From the NCBI GenBank assembly GCA_004558525.1, contig SFCQ01000020.1, positions 1 to 24,917 of the forward strand: DNA of 24,917 nucleotides. The letters are read 5' to 3'. A program made the position numbers and the translations under genes. The stretch's first letter is position 1. Each line of letters begins with the position of its first letter. The notes under the pieces are model-generated. The model made no database searches. It was not told where the DNA came from and saw only the letters and a program-made list of their open reading frames with translations. Below, in pieces: positions 1 to 6,482 of this stretch. Source of the DNA: Clostridiales bacterium. Its GTDB lineage: Bacteria; Bacillota; Clostridia; Christensenellales; CAG-138.

Positions 1-1
1 A

Positions 2-55
2 AGCCGTGAGCAGGAAGTAGAAATCTACTACCGCTTCATCGGCAAAATCGACTGA
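2..55 (+). CDS. C-terminal end of a large serine recombinase (partial, runs off the left edge)
   Basis: Only the last 17 codons are in the window, in the frame ending with TGA at 53-55. They read SREQEVEIYYRFIGKID. From memory, this closely resembles the extreme C-terminus (DUF4368 region) of TnpX/Tn4451-type large serine recombinases of clostridial integrative elements, which often ends in an E-I-x-Y-x-F-I/V-G-K-I-D string. Such enzymes excise and integrate mobile elements and usually lie at one end of them. All three isoleucines are ATC, whereas the native genes from 0.8 to 16.3 kb use mostly ATA, which agrees with foreign origin. What follows (from about 90) is a regulator lacking its start, so the recombinase probably marks the right end of an integrated element. 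The call rests on a short tail, so the family is likely but not certain. Confidence 0.65.
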   Translation, partial: SREQEVEIYYRFIGKID

Positions 56-91
56 CCTTTCTTTTTTACCCAACAATATCTTTAATTAAGG

Positions 92-562
92 GAAACGGGA
101 TGCGGCTATCCGGACATATCGATAATACCGGCGCTGTCAAAGGCGCTTGATGTAAATGCTGAAGGGCTTATATCCGGTGAGCAGTGCGCAAACGAAGCGG
201 TTAGCGGCAACATGAAAAAGCTTAGGTTCTACATTTGCCCGAGCTGCCACAACTTTATAATCGCGGCCGGGGATGCCCTTATATGCTGCTGCGGCAAAAG
301 GCTTAAGCCTGTAAAAGCGCAAAAGGCGCAGGGTGAAAATATGCTTGAGAGCAGCATAACGGATAATGATTTTTATATTACCTCCTTGCACCCTATGACA
401 AAGACGCACTATATATCATTTGTTGCGCTGATAACCGCGGATGGATTGTATATGAAAAAGCAGTATCCGGAATGGAACCTCAGCTGCCGCATACCATATG
501 TTGGCCACGGCATGCTGGTTTACTACTGCGTGCAGCACGGCTTATTCTACCAGTTGGTATAA
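92..562 (+). pseudogene. XRE-type regulator, N-terminal half missing; zinc-binding C-terminal domain intact
   Basis: The open frame from about 86 to the TAA at 560-562 starts in the middle of a known domain. Residues ETGCGYPDISIIPALSKAL are the last helices of a Cro/CI helix-turn-helix domain, normally preceded by a KW dipeptide. After them comes GNMKKLRFYICPSC and a domain ending HGMLVYYCVQHGLFYQLV. From memory, this is the usual C-terminal half of a clostridial family of about 200 residues that joins an XRE DNA-binding domain to a desulfoferrodoxin-like cysteine domain; CPSC and CCC are the visible cysteine motifs. The start and the first half of the DNA-binding domain are absent, and a recombinase ends 37 bp upstream. 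A 116-residue product could still start at ATG 212, but it would lack the DNA-binding part. Isoleucines here are mostly ATA, as in the native genes. Confidence 0.72.
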
Positions 563-575
563 GCGTAGAAAGGGC

Positions 576-779
576 TCAGTCTGTCAAAAAAGTGGCTGGT
601 CGCCACTTTTTTGAGTTTTTTCGGGTTTCGCCTCTCGCATTAGCTCCCGGGCGGCAAAAGTAGCAAGGTACGAAAACCTTTGGGCTTTCATCCGTTCTGA
701 CATGCATGCCGTCAGAGCCGGAATAAAGCTTAAGGGGCAGCCGCCCCTTAACAACCCCAGGGTTTATCGACACGCTGAG
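576..779 (+). repeat. Structured intergenic repeat, copy A (about 204 bp)
   Basis: The sequence matches 14669-14870 over its whole length, in the same orientation. The ends are imperfect inverted repeats (left CTCAGTCTGTCAAAAAA, right end reversed CTCAGCGTGTCGATAAA). Inside, in order, are hairpins at 584-614 (13-bp perfect stem, 5-nt loop), about 630-660 (GCC...GGC stem, weaker than in copy B), 671-690, 690-721, and 729-751 (TTAAGGGGC/GCCCCTTAA). It lies 13 bp after the stop of the truncated regulator and before the convergent mscL. The first hairpin, with A-run and T-run arms, could act as a bidirectional terminator. No credible coding frame is seen. Confidence 0.85.
584..620 (+). terminator. 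Hairpin with T-run at the left end of repeat copy A
   Basis: A perfect 13-bp stem (TCAAAAAAGTGGC / GCCACTTTTTTGA) with a 5-nt loop is followed by GTTTTTTC. It stands 21 bp after the regulator stop codon and has the form of a Rho-independent terminator. Because both arms carry homopolymer runs it may work in both directions. Confidence 0.6.
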
Positions 780-803
780 GGCTGCTTTTCATAAAGCAGC
801 CCT
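778..803. other. Perfect 11-bp hairpin next to repeat copy A
   Basis: AGGGCTGCTTT and AAAGCAGCCCT form a perfect stem around the loop TCAT. It overlaps the right end of repeat copy A by 2 bp and lies 28 bp downstream of the mscL stop on the minus strand. No T-run follows directly on either strand, so a terminator role is possible but not clear. Confidence 0.5.
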
Positions 804-831
804 TGTGATATCGCTTTTTAACCCGCTATGC

Positions 832-1248
832 TTATTTATCAATATCAAGCGTGCTGGTGCAGTTTGGGCAGCGCACAGCGTCAATGGCTATTTCGCTCCT
901 GCAATAGGGGCATAGCTTTGTTGTGGGCGCAGGGGGCGCATCCTCCTTTTTGCCTATCGACTTCAGCTGGTTGAGCGCCTTGACCACAATAAACAGCACA
1001 AACGCAACTATAACAAAGTTGAGCACAGCCATTATAAACGCGCCATACTGAACGTCAACGCCGTCAATCGTCCACACAAGGTCTGAAAAATCGACCTTTA
1101 CAAGCAGCCCTATCAGCGGGGATATGATGTTGTTGACAAGCGACGTTACTATGGCCGTAAACGCGGCGCCAACCATCATGCCAACGGCAAGATCCATTGC
1201 ATTGCCCTTTATGGCGAATGCCTTGAACTCTTCAAAAAACTTCTTCAT
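832..1248 (-). CDS. mscL: Large-conductance mechanosensitive channel MscL with C-terminal zinc ribbon
   Basis: The 138-residue protein starts MKKFFEEFKAFAIKGNAMDL, the conserved N-terminal amphipathic helix and start of TM1 in MscL. The pore motif AVGMMVGAAFTAIVTSLV lies at about residues 21-38 and the second membrane helix at about 70-90 (FIMAVLNFVIVAFVLFIVV). MscL is a homo-oligomeric membrane pore that opens under membrane tension and releases solutes during hypo-osmotic shock. The cytoplasmic tail carries CPYC (113-116) and CPNC (127-130), a zinc-ribbon-like four-cysteine module in place of the usual charged helix. The gene is 57 bp downstream of the NlpC/P60 gene on the same strand and has its own promoter in that gap. 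The ribosome binding site is weak (AAAGGGA, about 12 nt from the ATG). Confidence 0.95.
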   Translation of the reverse strand: MKKFFEEFKAFAIKGNAMDLAVGMMVGAAFTAIVTSLVNNIISPLIGLLVKVDFSDLVWTIDGVDVQYGAFIMAVLNFVIVAFVLFIVVKALNQLKSIGKKEDAPPAPTTKLCPYCRSEIAIDAVRCPNCTSTLDIDK

Positions 1249-1282
1249 GCCAAAATACCGTCCCTTTATAGTCTGTACAGCG

Positions 1283-1291
1283 ATTATATCA
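1283..1291 (-). promoter_or_regulatory. Extended -10 promoter for mscL
   Basis: On the minus strand the sequence reads TGATATAAT, a perfect TATAAT with the TG extension. It lies about 35 bp upstream of the mscL ATG, in the gap after the NlpC/P60 stop codon. A -35 element is not convincing, as is common for extended -10 promoters. Confidence 0.55.
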
Positions 1292-1305
1292 TAATCCTGG
1301 CGCTG

Positions 1306-2652
1306 TTAAAACACACGTTTGCCAAATAAGAAGTTCCTGTCGCTCCAGCCGCCCCAGCTCGTTATGCACACGCAGCCTTCGCTGGCGGAGGCGTGTATGA
1401 GCTTGTTGCCGCCAAGCCATATGGCAACGTGAGTCACCTTTGTGTTTGCACCCTCGGACTTATAGAATATAAGGTCGCCGGGCTGAAGGTTCTCCTTGCC
1501 GTATACGGTGGGCCATTCGTCAATCTGGCTCATGCCGGAAGAATTATAGTAGCGGCTCATCTTGCCAAGAGGCTTCAAGCAATAGTATACAAAACCTGAG
1601 CAATCAAATTTGTCCGGCCCCTTGCCGCCAAGCACATAGCGTATGCCTATCTGCTGCTTTGCAAGCGCAATAAAGTCGGAAACTCCGCCGCCATAGTTAA
1701 CGGGAGGCTGCGTATAGTTGTAATAAGTCTGCTCCGGCGTTTCGATAACCTCCCAGCCCTGAGCCGGCGTGGAGCCTGGCTTAGGCGTTTTGGTAGGCTT
1801 TGGCGACCTGGTCGGCTTGGGTGTTTTGGTGGGCTTGGGCGTAGGCGTGGGCGACGGGGTAGGCGTAGGGTCTATGGCGGGCTTTGCCTTAGGCGAATAC
1901 AGAAGCTCAAGCGTGTCATAATCCGCCTCGCCGGTTATGCTAAGATCGTTCTTTTTCTGAAAAGCAGCCGTGGCCCTTCCTGTGGCCGTGCCGTAGTAAC
2001 CGTTAAGCTTGCCGTCATAATAGCCAAGCTCCTTAAGCTCGCCCTGCAAAGTGAGCACATCGTCGCCCGAGCAGCCCTTATTCAGAACGTAGCTCTTTGC
2101 GGAATCGCTGTAAAGTATGGCCTGTGTCTGCGCGTCGGCCTGACCGCTCTCCTTAAGATGATGCGCGCGCTGGAATAATATAACGGCAGCCTCGGTAACG
2201 TGCCCAAAGTAGTCCGTAGTCTCGTCGCTGCCCATATAGTACAGGTCCATGAGCCGCTGCTGAAGCGCATTGACGGCCTCGTCCCGCATATCGTAGCTGA
2301 GCGTTTTGTATGCGTTCGTGTCAACGCCCTGCTGCCCGGTCTGCTCCGGAGAGGCCTGAGCCGCCATGCCTATGCCCGCGGAAGCAGAAGAGTCCGTAGG
2401 CTGGGCGCTTGGCTGAGCCACAGGCTCGTCTGAGTCATACGGCTGTATCGCAGCGATACCTGGAGTCGCAGCCGGCTCAGGCGCTATCTCTATGCTTTCA
2501 GCCCCGTAGGCAAAGCCGCCAAGAGATAGCGGTATAAGTATAAAAGCCGTAAGGAAGCTGCCTGTAACCACAAACAGCGGTATCCTTATGCGCTTGAAAA
2601 ACAGCCTTATTCTGGCGCTTCTTTCGCGCCTTTTCTTCCACTTCTTTTCCAT
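1306..2652 (-). CDS. Exported NlpC/P60 cell-wall endopeptidase with two peptidoglycan-binding domains
   Basis: The 448-residue protein begins with a basic stretch (MEKKWKKRRERSARIRLFFK) and a membrane or uncleaved signal segment at about 24-47. Two PG_binding_1-like domains follow (about 115-182 and 187-253), then a P/T/K/S-rich wall-spanning linker (about 260-297). The NlpC/P60 domain is at about 322-448. The catalytic cysteine is C351 in FDCSGF, and the histidines are H408 (VTHVAIWLG) and H420 (LIHAS). Such enzymes cut peptide cross-bridges or stem peptides of peptidoglycan outside the cell. The frame stays open upstream to 3027, but that part overlaps the divergent DUF2804 gene, and a strong promoter ends 6 bp before the ATG at 2652. 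That ATG is therefore chosen, although it has no Shine-Dalgarno sequence. Confidence 0.9.
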   Translation of the reverse strand: MEKKWKKRRERSARIRLFFKRIRIPLFVVTGSFLTAFILIPLSLGGFAYGAESIEIAPEPAATPGIAAIQPYDSDEPVAQPSAQPTDSSASAGIGMAAQASPEQTGQQGVDTNAYKTLSYDMRDEAVNALQQRLMDLYYMGSDETTDYFGHVTEAAVILFQRAHHLKESGQADAQTQAILYSDSAKSYVLNKGCSGDDVLTLQGELKELGYYDGKLNGYYGTATGRATAAFQKKNDLSITGEADYDTLELLYSPKAKPAIDPTPTPSPTPTPKPTKTPKPTRSPKPTKTPKPGSTPAQGWEVIETPEQTYYNYTQPPVNYGGGVSDFIALAKQQIGIRYVLGGKGPDKFDCSGFVYYCLKPLGKMSRYYNSSGMSQIDEWPTVYGKENLQPGDLIFYKSEGANTKVTHVAIWLGGNKLIHASASEGCVCITSWGGWSDRNFLFGKRVF

Positions 2653-2658
2653 AGCTAA

Positions 2659-2687
2659 ATTATAGCTAAAAACCCGCTTTTTGTCGA
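2659..2687 (-). promoter_or_regulatory. Strong sigma-A promoter of the NlpC/P60 gene, possibly leaderless
   Basis: On the minus strand: -35 TCGACA (2687-2682), a 17-bp spacer and a perfect -10 TATAAT (2664-2659). Only 6 bp (TTAGCT) separate the -10 from the ATG, so transcription would start at or next to the start codon. The -10 lies inside an inverted repeat AGCTA-N5-TAGCT (2653-2667). Confidence 0.65.
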
Positions 2688-2713
2688 GAAGTCCATGCTT
2701 TGTTAACAATTTG

Positions 2714-2742
2714 TTGCGGTAAGCCGCAAAAACGCTTATACT
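2714..2742 (+). promoter_or_regulatory. Possible promoter of the DUF2804 gene
   Basis: TTGCGG (2714-2719), a 17-bp spacer and TATACT (2737-2742) on the plus strand, about 66 bp before the start codon and inside the divergent gap with the NlpC/P60 gene. The -35 match is weak. A second AGCTA-N6-TAGCT inverted repeat lies downstream at about 2756-2771. Confidence 0.35.
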
Positions 2743-2807
2743 TATCATATCCGCAGCTATAACCGTAGCTGCTATCATAACGAGCATATTTACCGGAGGT
2801 ATTAGCC

Positions 2808-3824
2808 ATGCAGCATGAGATATTGGAGCGTAAGCCTTTGCTTGATAAAAACGGCAACATAGCCGAGCCTGGCTGGGCAAGGGGACTTGTAAGCCAATAC
2901 AGAAGGGCTGACATAAAGGCCGCCAGGATACGCATAAAGGAATGGGACTACTATCTTGTTTCAAACGATACCCATGCGGTAGCGCTGACGATAGCTGATA
3001 ATGGCTATATGGGGCTGATATCTGCAAGCCTTATCGACTTCACAAAGCCGTGGGAGCAGACCACGTCCGTAATGACGGCCTTCCCTATGGGCAGGTTCAA
3101 GCTGCCGGAAAGCTCCGACAAGGGCGTGAGCGAATTCAGCAACAAGCGCGTGAGCATGCGCTTTGAAGCCGGAAACGGCAAAAGGGAGCTTAGCTGCCGC
3201 TTTAAGCGGTTTTTGGGTGAGGAAACGCTGGATATAGCCATATCGTTAGACCAGCCTGAAATGGACAGCATGGTAATAGCAACTCCGTTTGAAAAGAGCA
3301 AGGCGTTTTATTATAACCAAAAGATAAACTGCATGAGAGCCGGCGGCAAGGCCGTGCTTGGCGCAAGGGAATACGCATTTGAGCCGGATACCAGCTTTGC
3401 AACGCTTGACTGGGGCAGGGGAGTGTGGACATACGACAACACATGGTACTGGGGCAACGGCAACGGGATAGTGGACGGCAAGCTGCTGGGCTTTAACATA
3501 GGCTATGGCTTCGGCAACACGTCCGCCGCCAGCGAGAACCTTGTTATATACGAGGGCAGGGCGCACAAGCTTTCACAAGTCAGCTTCAACATACCAAAGG
3601 ACAGCTTTGTTAAGCCTTGGACGTTTACAAGCGACGACAACAGGTTCGAGATGGACTTTGTGCCGGTGATAGACCGCGCAGCCCATACCAACGCGCTTAT
3701 AATAGAGAGCGACCAGCATCAGGTGTTCGGCCGCTTCAGCGGCAGGATAAAGCTTGACGATGGAAGGACGATAGAGCTTAAGGACTTTATGGGCTTTGCC
3801 GAAAAGGTGCGCAACAGATATTGA
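2808..3824 (+). CDS. DUF2804 family protein
   Basis: The 338-residue protein reads from MQHEILERKPLLDKNGNIAE to the TGA at 3822-3824, about the usual length of the DUF2804 family. Recognised features are the N-terminal LLDKNGNIAEPGWARGL, the central RIKEWDYYLVSNDTHAVALT, and a tryptophan-rich DWGRGVWTYDNTWYWGNGNG segment around 195-215. No signal peptide or membrane helix is seen. The biochemical role of DUF2804 proteins is not established; the fold is thought to be a beta-rich lipocalin-like domain. The ATG is fixed by GGAGG at 2795-2799, 8 nt upstream. The next gene starts 60 bp after its stop with no terminator between, so the two may be co-transcribed. Confidence 0.85.
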   Translation: MQHEILERKPLLDKNGNIAEPGWARGLVSQYRRADIKAARIRIKEWDYYLVSNDTHAVALTIADNGYMGLISASLIDFTKPWEQTTSVMTAFPMGRFKLPESSDKGVSEFSNKRVSMRFEAGNGKRELSCRFKRFLGEETLDIAISLDQPEMDSMVIATPFEKSKAFYYNQKINCMRAGGKAVLGAREYAFEPDTSFATLDWGRGVWTYDNTWYWGNGNGIVDGKLLGFNIGYGFGNTSAASENLVIYEGRAHKLSQVSFNIPKDSFVKPWTFTSDDNRFEMDFVPVIDRAAHTNALIIESDQHQVFGRFSGRIKLDDGRTIELKDFMGFAEKVRNRY

Positions 3825-3884
3825 TGCGCATGCAGGCTGCAAACCTCCCCGAACAAACAGCGACCATGGAAAGGGAGAACGAGC

Positions 3885-4412
3885 ATGGATAAGAAGCATA
3901 CCGCATGCTTTACCGGATACAGGCCCAAGAAGCTGCCCTGGGGCTACAACGAAAGCAGCCTTGAGTGTATAAAGCTGAAGCTCAGGCTGGGCGAAGCCAT
4001 ACTTTCGGCTTACGATAATGGCTACAGGCGCTTTATATCCGGCGGGGCCATAGGCGTTGACCTTTATGCGGCGGCAGAGGTGATAAGGCTTAAAGGAATA
4101 AAGTCTGACGTTGAGCTTGTGCTGGCGCTGCCGTATCCAACCTTCAATGCCAACCTTAACGGAAGGCTGAAAGATGAGTTTGAAAAAACGGTGCTTGCGG
4201 CGGACAGCACGATAGTATGCGCGCCATGCTATGCGCCAACATCGTTTATGCAAAGGAACGCATATATGGTGGACCACAGCTCGCTCGTCATAGCCGTATA
4301 TGACGGGATGGCGGGCGGCACTAAGAACACCGTTGATTACGCCGCTGCCAGGGGCGTCAGGATAATCACGCTTGACCCGAGGGAGGGGCTTAACGCCGGC
4401 TTTTTGCACTGA
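3885..4412 (+). CDS. SLOG-superfamily (YpsA/DUF1273-type) nucleotide-binding protein
   Basis: The 175-residue protein has the N-terminal CFTGYRPKKLPWG motif and the Rossmann-like loop ISGGAIGVDLYAAAEV at about 51-66, followed by AADSTIVCAP and a C-terminal GTKNTVDYAAARG strand-helix. These are hallmarks of the SLOG family related to YpsA and DprA. Members are thought to bind nucleotides or nucleotide-derived ligands in the cytosol. B. subtilis YpsA is linked to stress and cell division, but no general reaction is known. The start ATG follows AAGGGAG with 7 nt spacing. It sits between DUF2804 and the ABC-F gene, all on the plus strand with gaps of 60 and 72 bp. Confidence 0.85.
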   Translation: MDKKHTACFTGYRPKKLPWGYNESSLECIKLKLRLGEAILSAYDNGYRRFISGGAIGVDLYAAAEVIRLKGIKSDVELVLALPYPTFNANLNGRLKDEFEKTVLAADSTIVCAPCYAPTSFMQRNAYMVDHSSLVIAVYDGMAGGTKNTVDYAAARGVRIITLDPREGLNAGFLH

Positions 4413-4484
4413 TAAAGCCCGGGCATAACAGAATTGGATTTAGAGTAATTGCAATGCTTATTGCGAGCGAAAGGTATTTTTTGT

Positions 4485-6422
4485 ATGCCTATTATTTCTG
4501 CACACGATCTGAAGAAGGTATTTGTTGAAAGGCTGCTTTTTGACGGGGTATCGTTTGAAATAGCCGAAAAGGACAGGGTGGGGCTTGTTGGCGTGAACGG
4601 CTGCGGCAAGACTACGCTGTTCAGGATACTGCTTGGCGAGGAGGGGTATGACTCCGGCGAGCTTTACCGCTCCAAAAACGCCAAAATAATGAGCATGACA
4701 CAGACCATTGCCGATACCGGCAAAACGGTTTATGAGGCTACGCTTGAAGCCTTTAAGGAGCTTATAAAAACAGAGGCCGAGCTTGACGCTGTAGCGAAGG
4801 AGCTTGAAACGGCCGAGGGTGAAAGGCTGGATACTCTCATTAAGCGGCAGCACGCTTTAAGGGAGGACTATGAGTTTTCCGGCGGCCTTACATATAAGAG
4901 CCGCACACGCAGCGCGCTTATGGGCCTCGGCTTCACGGAAAAGGAGCTTGACAAGCGGCTTGGGGACATGAGCGGCGGCCAAAGGAACAAGGCGCAGCTT
5001 GCCAAGGTGCTGCTCTCCGGGGCGCAGCTTCTGCTGCTGGACGAGCCTACGAACCACCTTGACATGGACTCCATAGCCTGGCTTGAGGAATTCTTGAAGG
5101 GCTACCAGGGCGCGTTTATAGTCATATCGCACGACAGGTACTTCCTTGACGCGGTTACAAGGCGCACTATGGAGATAAAGAACACCCGCTTCTTTATGAG
5201 CGAGGGCAACTATACAAGGCACCGCGAGCTTATGGCAGACGAGCAGGAGATGCTGAGGCGCCGCTATGTGAACACCCAGAAGGAGATACGCCGCATAGAG
5301 GGCATAGTTGAGCAGCAGCGCCGCTGGGGACAGGAGCATAATTTCGTGACCGCGGCAAGCAAGCAGAAGCAGGCGGACAGGCTTAGAGCGACCCTTGTAA
5401 AGCCGGAAAGGGATACGGACAGCATACATTTCCGCTTCCATGCGGACGCTGTGAGCGGCAATGAGGTAGTAATAGCCAAGGGCCTTGCAAAGCGGTTTGA
5501 CAAGAGCGTATTCAAAAACGTCGATCTGCTTATCAAAAAGGGAGAAAGGGTGTTTTTGCTGGGGCCAAACGGCTGCGGCAAGACAACGCTTTTGAAGATA
5601 CTTATGGGCAGGCTTAAGCCGGACGGCGGCGCCTACAGCCTTGGCGCAAACGTGCATGCAGGCTACTATGAGCAGAACGCGGCCTCGCTTTCTTCTAACG
5701 TTACGGCAATAGAGGAGATACGCAATACCTACCCGAGAATGAGCGATACTCAGATACGCTCGGCGCTTGCGGCGTTCCTGTTCAGGGGAGACGATGTGTT
5801 CAAGCCGCTTGAGAAGCTTTCCGGCGGGGAGGTGGCGAGGGTAAAGCTTCTCAAGCTGATGCTGACGGGCTCTAACCTGCTGCTGCTGGACGAGCCTACG
5901 AACCATCTTGACATAGACTCGCGTGAAGCGCTCGAGGCCGCGCTTGAGGAATACGAGGGCACAATGCTCATCGTAACGCATGACCGCTACCTTGTTGAAA
6001 GGCTTGCCGACAGGGTGCTTTGCATGACGGAAAACGGCATAGAGAGCTACATAGGCGGCTATGAGGATTACCTAAAGGCAAAGCAGGAGCGCGAGGCTGA
6101 CGAAGCGAAGCGCAAAAGCGTACAGCGCTCCGCAGCGGGCGAGGATTACAGGGCAAGAAGAGAGCGGCAGAGCGCCATAAACCGCGCCTCAGGCGAGCTG
6201 AGACGGGCTGAGGACAGGGTGAGCCAGGCCGAGGAGGAGATAAGCAGGCTTGAGGACAAGCTTGCTTCGCCTCAAGTCGCCACGAACTATGTCGAGGCCT
6301 CTGAGCTGAGCCGTACTATAGAAGAAAAGAAGCGGCAGCTTGACGGGCTGTATTCCCTTTGGGAGCAGGCCCAAGCCGCGCTTGAAAGGCTTGAAAAGGC
6401 TGAACAGGAACAAACGGAATAA
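4485..6422 (+). CDS. ABC-F family ATPase (ribosome-associated type, YdiF/Uup-like)
   Basis: The 645-residue protein has two ABC domains and no membrane segments. Domain 1 has Walker A GVNGCGKTT (about 36-44), signature SGGQ (about 162) and Walker B LLLLDEPTNHLD (about 181). The helical linker follows domain 1. Domain 2 has Walker A GPNGCGKTT (about 359), signature LSGGE (about 443) and a second LLLLDEPTNHLD (about 465). A charged coiled coil occupies about 540-640. ABC-F proteins act on ribosomes, in translation quality control or antibiotic protection; nothing in the sequence shows resistance. An ATG 36 bp upstream is in frame, but the family N-terminus and AAAGG at about 4470 favour ATG 4485. 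A strong terminator follows the stop codon. Confidence 0.93.
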   Translation: MPIISAHDLKKVFVERLLFDGVSFEIAEKDRVGLVGVNGCGKTTLFRILLGEEGYDSGELYRSKNAKIMSMTQTIADTGKTVYEATLEAFKELIKTEAELDAVAKELETAEGERLDTLIKRQHALREDYEFSGGLTYKSRTRSALMGLGFTEKELDKRLGDMSGGQRNKAQLAKVLLSGAQLLLLDEPTNHLDMDSIAWLEEFLKGYQGAFIVISHDRYFLDAVTRRTMEIKNTRFFMSEGNYTRHRELMADEQEMLRRRYVNTQKEIRRIEGIVEQQRRWGQEHNFVTAASKQKQADRLRATLVKPERDTDSIHFRFHADAVSGNEVVIAKGLAKRFDKSVFKNVDLLIKKGERVFLLGPNGCGKTTLLKILMGRLKPDGGAYSLGANVHAGYYEQNAASLSSNVTAIEEIRNTYPRMSDTQIRSALAAFLFRGDDVFKPLEKLSGGEVARVKLLKLMLTGSNLLLLDEPTNHLDIDSREALEAALEEYEGTMLIVTHDRYLVERLADRVLCMTENGIESYIGGYEDYLKAKQEREADEAKRKSVQRSAAGEDYRARRERQSAINRASGELRRAEDRVSQAEEEISRLEDKLASPQVATNYVEASELSRTIEEKKRQLDGLYSLWEQAQAALERLEKAEQEQTE

Positions 6423-6426
6423 ACTC

Positions 6427-6456
6427 AGCCCCGAAGCAGCTGCTTCGGGGCTTTTT
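6427..6456 (+). terminator. Rho-independent terminator after the ABC-F gene
   Basis: AGCCCCGAAGCAG and CTGCTTCGGGGCT form a perfect 13-bp inverted repeat (6427-6452), followed by a run of five T. It begins 5 bp after the ABC-F stop codon and lies between the convergent ABC-F and leuS genes. Confidence 0.9.
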
Positions 6457-6482
6457 GCAGGCTCGGCTATCTACATCAGCCG

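Noticed and set aside
1783..1875. Short-period repeats suggesting a CRISPR array or minisatellite
   Set aside because: They encode the proline/threonine/lysine linker of the NlpC/P60 protein and have no spacer structure.
2653..3027. Upstream extension of the NlpC/P60 reading frame (125 extra codons)
   Set aside because: It overlaps the divergent DUF2804 gene, has no recognisable protein features, and the promoter with a perfect TATAAT lies at 2659-2687, inside the extension.
4857..5981. Long minus-strand open frame of 374 codons opposite the ABC-F gene
   Set aside because: It is the antisense shadow of a well-conserved ABC-F gene; its translation shows no known motif.
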